Shown here: in pieces, positions 11,198-22,999 of the stretch
Numbering within the stretch: the first letter of the stretch is position 1
Layout: each line of letters opens with the position of its first letter
Source: Nemertoderma westbladi
Lineage: Eukaryota > Xenacoelomorpha > Nemertodermatida > Nemertodermatidae
Length of the DNA: 64,000 bases
Assembly: GCA_032718475.1 (NCBI GenBank)
Contig: JAUCBJ010001214.1
Coordinates: forward strand, 43,501 to 107,500
Direction of reading: 5' to 3'
Translations under genes and position numbers: made by a program
The notes under the pieces: generated by a model
Database searches by the model: none
Told to the model about the DNA's origin: nothing
The model's input: only the letters and a program-made list of their open reading frames with translations

Positions 11198-14100
11198 TTA
11201 GTCTTTCTTGCGCGGACGGCGTTTACGCAGTTTTTTAAAGCTAGCAAGAGTCCTTTTCTCTTTGGGGCGAGCCACTTTACAAGGAGGGCTATAACTCCTG
11301 GGTGAAGGGTGCAATATGATTGCATCAGAAGGTATGGGATTACGATCGGTATATCCGCCGGTCGAAGTACCGGGTTGATTGACATCAACGTCCGGGGAGA
11401 GGGGTCTAACGGCTTTGAGAGCTCGTTTCAAGACAGCCGCTCTTACGGGTCCTTTACGAGTGGTCTGAACGAGGGCCGTGGGTGGACCATAGGCAGTTAG
11501 AAACTTCCTTGGTTTAATGGTTCTTTCCAACTCGCGTTCGCGGGCTCGGTACTCGTAAGGCCGTCGATATACTTCCTGTAACTCGGGGTGTGAGTTGACA
11601 AATAAGTCTCCATAGGCAGGGTCTTGACGGATAAAGTTTATTAAGTTGTAAGAATAGATGTCACTCGGATTAATGCTCCTAAGAAATTTGCGTACATATT
11701 TGGTTGAAATACATTCTCCAACGCGCTTCAGTAGTTCATAACTTGATAGGCGTGATTTCTGCTCGACGGAGGCAAACAAATAAGGATGGAACGCATAAAC
11801 TCCTTCGTAAGCGCGTCCAGGGTAATAGCGATGGCGTGAATCACAATGTAAATCAGCGTTCGCTTCCCAAGCTCTGATATAACGTAGTACAATCATTTCA
11901 TCTACCCTCTCTAAATCATGATTAAAGGGACAATCAAAGCTGGCGTGTCCTTTTAATTGACAATGATGGCATTGAGTCATAAATTGGGGGCAGACAGCAA
12001 AAATGTGCAAATTATTAAGCCGACAATATGCACAATAGATTTCCATCGACGGTTGCTCGTGGAAATAGGAACAGAGATCGTTGGTGTCCATAGACGTAAT
12101 ATGGTCTCTCGATGCGCACAGCCGACAACGTTGTCGAGAAACATAATTGGCATGGCGATAATCATACGCAGTAAGACACTGTGGACCTTGATACCATTCC
12201 AATATGTAGTCGCTATCGCTACTCCGAGACGTGGGGGGCTGAATCTCTTCAGATTCTAAACATATGGGTTCGTCTTCCCCTTGTATAGTTGAGGTAGGCA
12301 TGGCCGTCTCCTCAAGTGGACCTACCGTCTGAATTTCCACGACAGAATAACCTGTGGGGATTCGAGGTCTTTGGATAACAGAGGAGTGCATGTTTATTAT
12401 ACAAATGTCTTTGAAAATAGCAAATCCAGCGCTATCTAACTTCTCCGCAGCCGAGTCTCTTAAGCTGAGCTTGGTCAAAGCGCGGTCTTTGAATTGGCTA
12501 TCCACGTTGCGAAACGGGGTTAAAAATCGTCGGAAACATTCAAAGCGGATGAATTTATTATGTTCATCTAGCTTAGCGAGTTTGGTCCCAAGGATTAATG
12601 GATGGGTGCGTATAGTACGACTGCACACATCGGCTAGCCAACCGGAAAGTGCGGTGTTTTCGAAGATCGTGTAGATAGCTAAGGAGGGGCGGAGTGGAAC
12701 ACTCATGAAGCTATACACGGCGCCAGGTGCGGTCAACGGTCCGTCAAAGTATAATCGAGAATAATGGTCTCCGTATACTTGTTGATAGTTGATGGGATTT
12801 CCGACCTTGAAATTCCATCCGTATTCCTGAAAAGCAAGATGTCCGATGGAAGTTCGTTGCACCTTTGTAATGTTGCTAGACGCATTAGCATACATGGTGC
12901 GAAAGAAACCTTGGCCTTCGGCCCAAGGAGCTATCAGCTGAGTATCCACGAAAGGATAGGGGATATTTTCCATATTCCGAAAGTCGTTTTGGAGATCTCC
13001 GTAAACAGCTGAGCCGATTTTAATGATTCTTTCGTTGAATAACATCTCGAGAACGGGCTGGGGTAACATCGATCCATCGATACCCATGGCCGGTTTGCGT
13101 TCGGTGTCAATGACGTAACGCTGCGCGAGTTCGAATTGTCCGTGTCGGAGATTCTTTTGCGTTTCGGTGAGAGTTTCAAAGGAATAATCTATCACGTCGG
13201 AACACGCTCGCGTAAACACGTGAGTGGAACCAGCTAATCCGCGTATGTGTATCATGCGCGTAGTTCCTAATTCTCCGATTGGAACGCTACCTTCGTTATC
13301 GTAAGTAACAACGCCATACATCTCAATGATATTAAGAGTTTCATTCCACTCTTTGGTGGCGTTCTCGAGGGTCATCCCTACCGGATGCCACAAGGTGGCG
13401 CATTGATTAGCGTCAGGGAGATCACTATACTTCATGTATCGAGTGGTATACGTCTCCACATTTCCATATCTTTGTATTTTCTCCTCCTCGAATAATACGT
13501 CTAGATTCCAATGGTCTAATCGAGTTTTAATAAATCCATCGAGATTATAAGGAGGTTCTGTATCCTTCTCTATTCGAGAAACGTTATATGGTTTTCGAAA
13601 TGAGTTTACCTTTACTAACTGATCCAGATGTTTTTGCAATTGTTCGAGTTCTACAATGTCCAGAGGATTTATTAGTGGTAGAAACTTTAAATTATGCGTC
13701 GGATCTTCTGGTTTTACCATATAATATTGAGTCAGATTAACGTAATAAGGGTGGTCTTTAATTCCATAAAAAGAGTTCTGTAAAGGTCTAGCGCGTATGT
13801 TGACATCGTGTACCATACGACGGACAAGATCCGCTCGATTGTCTGGAGGTTCAACGAGTATACCGTCAACTCGAGCGGCCTCGATTGGCGGACGCTGTAA
13901 CATAGGAGCGTCAGCGATAAGATTTTGCGATCTTATGCTGATATCAACCGGTTGGGGTTGTATCTTTGCAAAAAGTTTGTCTCCGAAATGCGGAACCATC
14001 GAGGGATGATGGACGGTTTTAGAGTAGAGATCGGTTATGAGTATCTGAGCTTCGGGTTGGGCTAAAGCGGCTTCTTCTCTCTCATCCATTTCCGTATGTT

Positions 14101-15451
14101 TCTCCTCTAGTTGATTTTCCTCCGCTTGTTTCTGTAAGCGTTCTTCTAGAAACTCCTGTAGAGAATACGTACGTCCAAGCTCGATGTCCTCTTCGAGGTT
14201 TTGGATTTCTCTATCAAACTGCGGCAAGGCTAACTCTTTCACCGATTGGACCTGCTGCTGTAATTTACGTTTCTCTAGAAAATCCTGTGTTCCCTTTCCG
14301 ATTTTCTGTCGGATGGCGTCTAAAGCGTTTCTGATGACACTCTCCTCGACTTCCGTGGCAGGTTGTATCGGAGTTAATCCTGGCCGATTGTAAGGATTAA
14401 ATGGCGATGTTAGATGTCCGCGTCCCAATCCGGTTAAATAGGATGGTCGAATATCTAACGAACCTACCGCTGGAACACCACCGATTAACTGCTCGGGTAA
14501 CACCAAATCTTTGAACAGTGAGTATAACTCAGGAGGATCAGTGATACTGTTAGGATCAAGAGTTTGAGGTCTCACTGGGGAATGAGGAGGCCTGACCGAG
14601 TATTCCGGAACTCTGATCATGGGTTTATTTAGCGATCGTTTTAGACGGGCGATCGTAGGTGATACGTCGAACAGGTTTCGCTCGAAACTCCCGTAAGTAT
14701 AACGCGTAAAACTGTGTTTAGCACAACGTCTCCGCGGATGTTTATGTCTTTCCGTTTGCTGGTTAGGTCTAGGACATGAGTCACAATAATACCAAAGACG
14801 TACGTCCTGCAGAGGAAACGCGGGTGATCGTTCTCCAGTTTTGCAATACTCTTCCATTTGTTCAAAGCTGTCCGGGACAACAGGCAGTGGACGATCTGCG
14901 GTAAGATACATCATGGTGAAATAGAGTCGTTTGAGTTCTACCATGGGATCGTGATGTATACCTTGAGGATATCGAGTCTCTAGGTTCTGTTGACTGGCAA
15001 TATTGAGATAGGTTTCTCTCAAAAATTCCAAGTAGTCGTTGAAGTTGATACGCTTATCGGGTTCTTCAACGTTTTCTCTGTCGAGTAGGTTGCGAATAGA
15101 GTTCTCGTGTTCTATTCTCGGTTTATCATTACGATTCCGCTGGGCATGATATTTAAATAAAACCATTTCCCTTTCGGTGTCTACATCTTCCGTATCATGT
15201 AAATCGGTAGGATGGCCGGTAGTTAAGAAGTCCATATACGTACCATTACGATTCGTATAGCGAGCGGTGAATTTTCTATAGTCCAATTCACGCGTAAGTT
15301 GTTCCTGGGACATCGGCGGTTCGATATAACGACCATCGTCCTCCGTAATAGTCGGATTGGCTTCACCGCGTATCAAGCTATCCACAAACGCTTGTAAAGG
15401 TAGAGTATATCGCTCCCTGATACCAAGGTCATCTTCTATCAATTCCGTCAT
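11198..15451 (-). CDS. BEL/Pao ORF3: 1417-aa protein with exonuclease-like region and CCHC knuckles
   Basis: An uninterrupted 1417-codon frame between the pol remnant and the 3' LTR, where env would sit. I recognise no close homologue. Visible parts: a Cys/His cluster (C223, C226, H236, H238, C243, H246); a charged, helix-rich segment (about 365-460); then a region (about 710-935) resembling DEDD 3'-5' exonucleases of the RNase D/WRN type. That region has YDNEG (D718, E720), KIGSAVYGDL (D819), VDTQLIAP and GPLTAPGAVY, but Ser (917) where the last catalytic Asp is expected, so it may be catalytically dead. Three Cys/His knuckles follow near 1109-1127, 1140-1154 and 1161-1174. The last is a perfect C-X2-C-X4-H-X4-C. 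A strongly basic tail (1397-1416) could be a nuclear signal. I see no signal peptide or transmembrane segment, which argues against an envelope protein. The same start in copy P supports the ATG. The exonuclease match is by eye. Confidence 0.85.
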   Translation of the reverse strand: MTELIEDDLGIRERYTLPLQAFVDSLIRGEANPTITEDDGRYIEPPMSQEQLTRELDYRKFTARYTNRNGTYMDFLTTGHPTDLHDTEDVDTEREMVLFKYHAQRNRNDKPRIEHENSIRNLLDRENVEEPDKRINFNDYLEFLRETYLNIASQQNLETRYPQGIHHDPMVELKRLYFTMMYLTADRPLPVVPDSFEQMEEYCKTGERSPAFPLQDVRLWYYCDSCPRPNQQTERHKHPRRRCAKHSFTRYTYGSFERNLFDVSPTIARLKRSLNKPMIRVPEYSVRPPHSPVRPQTLDPNSITDPPELYSLFKDLVLPEQLIGGVPAVGSLDIRPSYLTGLGRGHLTSPFNPYNRPGLTPIQPATEVEESVIRNALDAIRQKIGKGTQDFLEKRKLQQQVQSVKELALPQFDREIQNLEEDIELGRTYSLQEFLEERLQKQAEENQLEEKHTEMDEREEAALAQPEAQILITDLYSKTVHHPSMVPHFGDKLFAKIQPQPVDISIRSQNLIADAPMLQRPPIEAARVDGILVEPPDNRADLVRRMVHDVNIRARPLQNSFYGIKDHPYYVNLTQYYMVKPEDPTHNLKFLPLINPLDIVELEQLQKHLDQLVKVNSFRKPYNVSRIEKDTEPPYNLDGFIKTRLDHWNLDVLFEEEKIQRYGNVETYTTRYMKYSDLPDANQCATLWHPVGMTLENATKEWNETLNIIEMYGVVTYDNEGSVPIGELGTTRMIHIRGLAGSTHVFTRACSDVIDYSFETLTETQKNLRHGQFELAQRYVIDTERKPAMGIDGSMLPQPVLEMLFNERIIKIGSAVYGDLQNDFRNMENIPYPFVDTQLIAPWAEGQGFFRTMYANASSNITKVQRTSIGHLAFQEYGWNFKVGNPINYQQVYGDHYSRLYFDGPLTAPGAVYSFMSVPLRPSLAIYTIFENTALSGWLADVCSRTIRTHPLILGTKLAKLDEHNKFIRFECFRRFLTPFRNVDSQFKDRALTKLSLRDSAAEKLDSAGFAIFKDICIINMHSSVIQRPRIPTGYSVVEIQTVGPLEETAMPTSTIQGEDEPICLESEEIQPPTSRSSDSDYILEWYQGPQCLTAYDYRHANYVSRQRCRLCASRDHITSMDTNDLCSYFHEQPSMEIYCAYCRLNNLHIFAVCPQFMTQCHHCQLKGHASFDCPFNHDLERVDEMIVLRYIRAWEANADLHCDSRHRYYPGRAYEGVYAFHPYLFASVEQKSRLSSYELLKRVGECISTKYVRKFLRSINPSDIYSYNLINFIRQDPAYGDLFVNSHPELQEVYRRPYEYRARERELERTIKPRKFLTAYGPPTALVQTTRKGPVRAAVLKRALKAVRPLSPDVDVNQPGTSTGGYTDRNPIPSDAIILHPSPRSYSPPCKVARPKEKRTLASFKKLRKRRPRKKD

Positions 15452-17071
15452 ATCTGCTATCTGAGTTTATTAATATCAATATGAGTTAATATTTAGGCAA
15501 GCGGGCGTCGCTGCCTACTAGGCTTTGCCCCCGGACAGTGGGTTTCTCAGCGCCGATGTACCGTTGTCGCGGTGTTTACGCCAACATGTAGCAACAGCAC
15601 GACAACGATAACCGGCACAAGTCCCATCACTGTCCGTCCCAAAGGCTTGAATCCACTTGAGGTTATCTCAGTAGAGTTAGGGCTACTTTACAATTGCGAT
15701 TAGCTACTGTAAACACACTTTAGTAGTAACATTCACCTATAAACGCACAAATTCCATACAATCATTACTTACTGCACACATGCAGGCCATTTGTCCGTTA
15801 ATCAGTGTCTTCCAGAATGTCACGTTATTACTATGTATCCTTGGATACTAATAGTGCGCTATGTATACTCTTATGCTACGCAATGGGCAAGCTTTTTATT
15901 GTTCCTTTAACTTGCTTCTAATTCTAGCGTGGGTGTTGCCATGGTGACATTATGGAAAACTAGCGGTAGAATTAGGGTAATTCTCATGCATACAGATCTG
16001 GGATGTTATTTAATAGTAATTCTTTAATTGTCAATATCCTCTTTATGCATGATTTTATAAATTTTATCGGCTATTGACTATATGTTGGAGATTCTCGCAC
16101 TCTAGTACACTCAATATGAATCTCCGCTCCCATGATCTATTAATTACTGGAATTTTGGGAATGTTATAAATTGCACAAAATGACAATTTATGAAATTCAT
16201 TTAAATATGAATTTAAATTTATTCCCGTGAATTTTATTATTTGATGTTAAATTGACACAAATTTTATTCCAGAGCATATCTGGGGACTTAGGATCCTTAA
16301 TTCTATAAAATAGTCCTTCTAACAATATCGGTAAATACTGCGATATCTTAATTGACTAAAAATTTTAAAGGATCGGGATTTTACAGATTTTAATAAATAT
16401 TAAATTAATATTTAGGATGAGCACCGATTTATTCCAGAACTTGTCTGGGGACGTTAACCACTGATTCTAGAATTTGTCTTTCAAGTATATCGGTGGGTGC
16501 CACGATATCTTAATCGACTAGAATTACAGATGGTCAAAAAGTTTAACAGATTTATTTGCGATTTACGCTACTGTTAGAGGGACATCACGCTACTATATGT
16601 ATTATTTGAAATAAGGTAGAAGAGCAATATCGCACGAAGCAATGTCAGTGTGAAGAGGCAAGTCGTTTCCAAGGTCTACCCAGAGCTTGGTTTAGCCGAG
16701 ACACGAGGATCTGAACTTTGCATTCCTAATACTCTGCCTACCAATAATACTTAAATATAGTAGTGGCTTTATTGTACTTTAATAAGTACTGACATGTCAT
16801 CTTACTATAGTCTCGCATTTATAATATAATACGGACAGTAAGGAAAGAGAAAAATAATTATTTCTTGCCGTCGCACTAAATATATTATAAGTAATTAAGT
16901 ACGTAATAAACACTAATATATTGCACTAATTTACTAAATATTCTAAAATAACATTTTACTAAATAAAATTAAAGAAAACGATTATAATAAAATTACTTAA
17001 TAATACATACATAAATATAAAATAAAAAACAAATATAAAATAATATAGTCACACACCCACTCCATATGTTA
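15452..17071 (-). other. BEL/Pao pol-ORF3 spacer, copy A
   Basis: Homologous along its length to 822-2525, with the same paired repeats at about 16263-16365 and 16428-16526. It is non-coding and AT-rich. Any splice acceptor or internal promoter for ORF3 would be expected here or in the first bases before 15451, but no single site stands out. Confidence 0.7.
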
Positions 17072-17771
17072 TTATGTTATGGAGTCCCTAGATATTTGTC
17101 GGATTAGGGAAGTGGTCGTAGGAAGAGTATCTTGCCTTCCATAGTTTCCGGACAGTTTTCGGTTTCTTTCCAGTAAACATAAACGACCAGCTGGGTGATT
17201 GGGTTGTCATGTTACTTTCTCCGCTCCCTTGGCCTGTCTACTCTCCGCCGTGGTAAGATGAGGAGGCCATTCATCTTCTTAAGAAGTTGGATCCACCTAA
17301 CCAGCCTGGAGTATCTATCAGTTCTTGAGGAGTTGCTCCTCTGGAATCGATGTCGGCTGAATTAATCGTCCCAAGGCAATGTCTCCGTTGATCTACATTG
17401 GAGTTAATATCGTCATTATCTGAGGAGTATGGTGTTCCCTCAGTTAGTTCGTCCACTTCACTGCTCTCCACTTCCCAACCATTTATCTGGCATATTCTTT
17501 CTGGTGGTAGTCTCTCTTCGAGAGTTCTGCGGGAAGGGCCAGTAAAGTACCAACCTACTCTAGTTCTTACCGCATAGGTTTGCAGTGGCTGTGGTTGAGC
17601 AGGCCGTTTCTCTAATGTTTCGAGCGCCTCGTGCGCGTTTTGGCCGATGAGTATTTGCACTCCAGGATAATCTGTCTGGAATCGAGGTATCTTAAGATGT
17701 TGGATGCTCTCATCCTCGTCCCAATTATAAAGGTCTGCTTGAGTAGTAGCAAAGTTCTTTATAGCCACCAT
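17072..17771 (-). pseudogene. pol: BEL/Pao pol remnant with RT and integrase deleted, copy A
   Basis: Compared with copies C and P, pol here is stitched from three pieces. The protease-linker region (MVAIKNFATT at 17771 to the NDDIN segment near 17400) jumps to the end of RNase H (RRHCLGTIN ... GATPQELIDTP). That jumps again near 17211 from the EWPPHLTTAE segment to the extreme C-terminus (RLCLLERN ... TTTSLI), ending at TAA 17072-17074. The two missing blocks are about 1.8 and 1.7 kb in the other copies and include the YMDD box and the integrase catalytic core. A 2-bp deletion near 17785 puts this piece out of frame with the upstream region. Confidence 0.88.
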
Positions 17772-19074
17772 TTTTACTGACCTTACCTTGTGTTCCTAAC
17801 TTATCCGGGGGGGTGGACAACACACCTACATAGTAATCTGCCGTTAGGGTAGATTTCCAAACCTGCATAATTCCTGACATATTCAATTTAGTCCGGAACT
17901 TGGGTTGTCCAGCAAAGATATCTTCGGCTAGTTCTTGATCGATGAATGTTCCTGTGCTGCCGGAGTCAAGGAGGGCGTTCACTATGTAGCTTTTGTTAAG
18001 ACCGTGAACTCTTACTTGAACTACAGGAAATTCTCTGATTCCTACGTTGGAAGCTGGAGCTTTCCAAGATGGTTGTTTGGCGAAAGTAGTTGGGGGAAAC
18101 TCATCGTTGATGTCCTTTTCGTAAGTAAGTGCTCGATACACTGCGGTATTTATTAGATAACAGGATTCATTGGCGTCGGAGAATTCGTCAGTATAGAATC
18201 CTTCCATCTCAGACTCTTGATCAGTGTCGTTTACGTCACTGAATTGGACATGTAGTTCGGGCTCACTTACCTGACTCAGTTTGTCTCGTTCGAACTCACT
18301 GTGTAACAAGATGTGATGTTTCGCGCCACACTTTGCACACTTTATGTCGGAGTAACAGGTTCGCCGTTGGTGTCCTGATCTGAGGCAATTATAGCATAAC
18401 CGCTTATTCCACAGGACTGTACGTCTGTCTACAAGGGATTTCTTTAGAAATTCAGCACACGCACTCAAACGGTGGGGCCCGTCGCACAGCGCACATTTTG
18501 GTTTGATGTTACTCACCTTAACTTGGTTAACGTTATGCACTCTCATTCTTTCTTCGGGCTTTCTTCCGTGAATTCTCTTAGGAGACGTAGGAGGAGTTGT
18601 TGTTACCTGTTCTCTCCTATCACTGGTTCGAGACTTGTATTTACTTACGTCTTTATAGGTCTTGTTGTCATAGTCAGATTTTGCTGTGTCTTTCCCGCTG
18701 TCCTCTTCTTGAGAAGCTTGGCTTTCGCCGTCATCAGTATAACACACTGGTATTATCCTTCTCCTAGAAACGGGTTTCTCACTTACCTTATTTTCCGATG
18801 TTTTCTCTCTGGACTGCCTTATGAGTTGTAATTTTACTTCACTATCTAAGAAGGACATGAGATCAGCCATGGTAGGACTTCGTCGTTGTTGTTCATTCAT
18901 GTACAACACTTTCTTGTCCCAGCGTGTACATACTCCACCCTTTGGTAAAGTAGAGACTACGGCTCCAATAACCATGGAACTCTGAAATTCATGCGACTTA
19001 CCTAACCAGTCCAGTTGTCTACAGATCTCTTGAATTTCATCGGAAAACTCTATAATCCCGCTACTAAGGAAGTG
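17725..19074 (-). pseudogene. BEL/Pao zinc-knuckle and protease region, copy A
   Basis: It continues the gag frame after the TGA at 19075-19077. It carries nucleocapsid-type knuckles (CALCDGPHRLSAC and CYNCLRSGHQRRTC) and the aspartic protease motif LLDSGSTGTFID near 17950. Compared with copy C, two bases are missing after LGTQG near 17785, so the frame ends at 17725. The intact family has gag, knuckles, protease and RT in one frame. Confidence 0.85.
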
Positions 19075-21666
19075 TCAGGGGGCTACTAATTTTGCATACA
19101 AATACTTAGCTATGTTATCCTTGTTACCATACCTGATGTTTAATGTATCCCAAACTTGTCTTAATCCATCTGGATGTCCAATAAACTTTAACGCCATTAA
19201 CTTGGGAGGTCCTTCCAAGCACTTGATGAGGAATCTAAGTTTCTCTCCGTTAGATAGTACAGAGTTCTGTATGCTATCTTTGTAATATTCGTTGAAAGGT
19301 AACCATTTCATCTCATCTCCATTGAATTTGACGATCTCTCCCACTTTGACCGCTTGGTGGGCTTCTGTTCTAGCCATCTGACGCGTAAAGCTTTCTTGGG
19401 CCATCGTGTTATTTAATATCGAATTATCGGTATATAAATTTCTCGGATCATTATCAGGTCTATAGGGAATATCATTAATAACAGGTCTATAATCACCCTT
19501 AATAGGGTTTGCTATAGGAGTTTCAACTTCACTAGCAGTATAGATGCGTGTAGGCTCCACACCTTGCGCATGTAATACTTCAGACCTAACAGGTTGACAC
19601 AATGTTACAGGGGGTATTGGTATGCCCTTTTGGATATTGACTAATTTGTCGCGTTCTAGTGCGATACTTTGCTGCACTTCTTGCAACTCTGCTCTACCTT
19701 CCCTCACTGTTCCCTTAAGTTGGTGGACAGTCTCCTGCATCTGTCCTAACAGGAGATTCATCCCCCGCCGTCCCTCTTCTACCCACTCAACCGCCGAAGC
19801 GGGAGTCGCCAACATAGTAGCGGGCTGACGCGGGACGAAGGGAGACAAATTTTTGATTTCTCTCTCTGCTATCTGGACAGGGATATTCTCTTGGACTGTT
19901 CCACCGGGTACAGGCAGTGTAGTACTATGTAAAGGGAATTTAGAGTTAAGCTCTGGAAGTACAGGGGTCTCTAACACAGAAGTGACTTTGGGAACGACAG
20001 GCCTAATTATTTCAGGCTCATCAACTATTGTAGGGAGTCTTTTGACCTTAATACTTTGGGCTGTAGGTTCTATACTACTCAAGTCTGTGCTAGCTAGCTG
20101 TCTTCTAACAGCTGGGGGCAAATCAGGCAATTTGCGACGGTAAGATGTTTTTCTACGCCTACTTAGATGAGATCTATTTCCTCTGCCTTCAGGATCGGTG
20201 GTCTCGCCTTCCTCCGAGGATGTGTATCCCTGGCGCTTGGGAGTAGATTTTCTCATCATCTGCATTTGATTAGCAGTGAACTGTTTATTTATACTGTCTT
20301 GCGTCTCTTGCAGATTTTCCAACTCCAGTTGGATAGTCTCCTCAGAAGCTCTCCGTTCTGCTTCTGCCACTGCTGCTTTTCTTTCTGCTTCTGCTTCTGC
20401 CGCCTTTCTTTCGGCTTCTGCCTTCTTTCTTTCGGCTTCTGCTTCTTCCGCTTTTCTTTCGGCTTCTGCTTCTGCCGCCGCTGCTGCTGCCACCTTTCTT
20501 TTCTCTATCCGTTCTTTCTTTACTTGTTCTTCTCGGACTCTAGTGAGGCGGATTTTTTCATCAAATTCAGCTTGGTTTGCAGCTAACATTTCGGCATCGA
20601 TTGAGTCCAACACAAGCTTGGTTCCTTCACTATTAGGGGAAAGTCCAGACAGCCGTCTCCTCAACTCCTCGTCTCCTAGGAATCGCTGATAGTCGGACAA
20701 ATAAATGTCGATAGCGTCTCTAGTTCGCGGTTTCTCGGCGGTCTCTTCGCTTTCCGCTTGAGAAAGGGTGACATCAGTTTGTTCTTCATAGGTTGATCTC
20801 TCAGCCAGCTGGGATTTCCACTGGGCCGTTTCCTGTACTTTGAGACCTACCCGATGTAACCAAGTTTTGACAGCAACCTGCAGCGACGTGTCCTGTCTTC
20901 TTTTGGAAGTTTCCTCAAAGGCTGAGAGGATTAGTCGAATGCGTAGGGTTCTTTCGCGTACTTGGTATAGCAGCTCTTCCTGCTCTTGAGGTCCTTGAGG
21001 TTGTCGAAACAGTTGTTCTTCCAATCGCTCCAAGGAGCCGAAGAATCCCTGCACATATCCTGCTGCCGACCTCTTCCAAACAGCTGGATCCATTGTATCT
21101 TTAGCCACTCCCATCCTGTGTATATCTTCCCAAGTAGCCTCGGACAGATCCAACGGGAGTCCGAGTCCGGGAAAGTTCCATTGTGACTCGACAATAGACA
21201 TCAATTCTTCCCTGGCGTATCCCGCATAATTATCTTGGGTCGCTCGCTTATTTCTCGCCCAGTCGGCTTGATGTTCCTCCACCGCAATGAATATAGTAGT
21301 TAGCACTGCAGCAGGAAGGGTAAGAAGGGGGTCCGAGTAGACTGTAGCAGCCATCTGCACTCCGCGTTCGGGGGTCAGCTCTACAGTATCCGAACTACTG
21401 GAGCTATCGGGTCGCTGGGAAGTAGGTTCTTGACCAAGATGTTGCTGCGATAGGACAACTGCCTCTTGGTTCCGTTTGACCTGTGCCCGAGTGCCTATGA
21501 TGGACCTATGGTGGATTAGCCTAGGGTCTGACACTACTGGAGGGATGACCTTTCTTGCAGTAGGAGGTGAGCTGAACTCCTTTCTTAATCGCTCCACACT
21601 CCTATCTGTGTCACAGATGGTTGTATCGATCAGACTGTCTGACAGGTTTTGCTGAGTGTCAGACAT
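19075..21666 (-). pseudogene. gag: BEL/Pao gag, copy A
   Basis: 863-codon frame from MSDTQQNLSD to LVAP, then TGA where copy C has CGA (Arg), so the gag-pol frame is cut by a nonsense change. The N-terminal half is family-specific. Residues of roughly 380-450 form an Ala/Glu/Arg/Lys-rich repeat (EAERKA type) likely to be a long charged helix. The C-terminal part holds the BEL/Pao gag domain (FNGDEMKWLPFNEYYKDSI, then LRFLIKCLEGPPK) of the DUF1759 type. The product would form the capsid. The start Met is shared with copy C. Confidence 0.85.
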
Positions 21667-21799
21667 GTTTAGCTATACAGTTGAATGTCTACTACTATAG
21701 TTTCAGTTAAAGCAAGTCTGGTAATTCAGTATGACCGCAAGCCTAGCGATTTATTACCGATACCGTTACTCGGTGTAACGTGATATATATACAATATAT

Positions 21800-22050
21800 T
21801 AGAATACCGGTATGCTTATAGTATATATAAGTATTATTACAGACTAGATTTGTCACAGAGTACCGGTATATAATTTTAGCACAAATATATATAAACATAT
21901 AATAGGCCTATCGTGAATACCGGTATACAGCTGACACTTATAGTATATATAAGTATAATTATGAACTAGAATTAATTACAGAATACCGGTATGATTTCAG
22001 CTCAAATTTATAGAAATAAATATAATAAGCCTATGGTAAGTGCCGGTATG
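21800..22050. repeat. TACCGGTA palindromes at about 60-bp spacing in leader
   Basis: ACCGGTAT-type palindromes lie near 21804, 21865, 21922, 21983 and 22043 (the last is GCCGGTAT). Two alternating flanks, one with CTTATAGTATATATAAG and one with TTTAGCACAAAT or a close variant, suggest decayed dimers of about 118 bp. Copy C has the same series at about 37615-37850. Confidence 0.7.
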
Positions 22051-22999
22051 TCAATTATTTTTAGAATAATTGAATTTCTGAATATTTTAGGGTTACTTGG
22101 TTACTTTAACTTACTTTATTACCGTTATTTAAGCAGTAGTCCAACTGATATTGAGACCTAGTTGTTGTATGGCAGGCCTACTATTTATAAATCGTTTGAG
22201 TTGATTTATAATAGATATATACCCGTTTAAATGGGTTTTTGTCAATATTTGAAATAAATGTTATTATTTCTGGGGGAGTCACTACACAGAAGCTGTACGC
22301 TCTCAGTGAAGTGTTACTTATTGAGACACTAAAACTGATAATTCTAATTTACTTAAGTTACTTAATACTACAAATTACTTATGATACGGGTGAGATTAAT
22401 TCTCTAATTAAACACAACAAAAATATTACGTACGAAATTTTTAGGGTAATTTTACAGGAAGTCTACAAACCAGCCTAACAAAGGGTTAGAATTCTGGTTA
22501 TTGCAACGGACAGGGTACTACGGTATTTGAAATAATAAGTAGTAGTAAATATATTGCACTGTCCAGATAGGAAAATACCACCACCTGACGACCTATAACC
22601 GTATCGCTATAGGTACTACGTTATGTATCATGGAGTGTTCCTACCCAGAAGTTAATAGAGCTAACGAATGTGCCTATCAACCACTTTACAACACAAATAT
22701 ACTGCCTACACACTAATTACTCTCGGAAGCACTGTACGCTAAACCCTAAATTAGGTACAAGTACTGGTACAACAAATAATCAGTAGTTAAATATACTTGA
22801 ACAGTTAAAAGAACCACGGCATCTGCTGGAGTGACCAGAGCACAAAGTCACCAGTCTTGTCCTACGCCAAGCAGCCCGTGTAGTACCGGGGTTAATTTAA
22901 CTATAACGGTATGTATAACAAGCACAATTACTGTAGGAATAAACTTGGGGACATGAATGTTGCGAATAATCGCATAAACTCTGAATAATAAATATTACG

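Noticed and set aside
11198-15451. ORF3 as an envelope glycoprotein
   Set aside because: I see no N-terminal signal peptide, fusion-type hydrophobic stretch or transmembrane anchor. Instead it has zinc knuckles and a basic tail.
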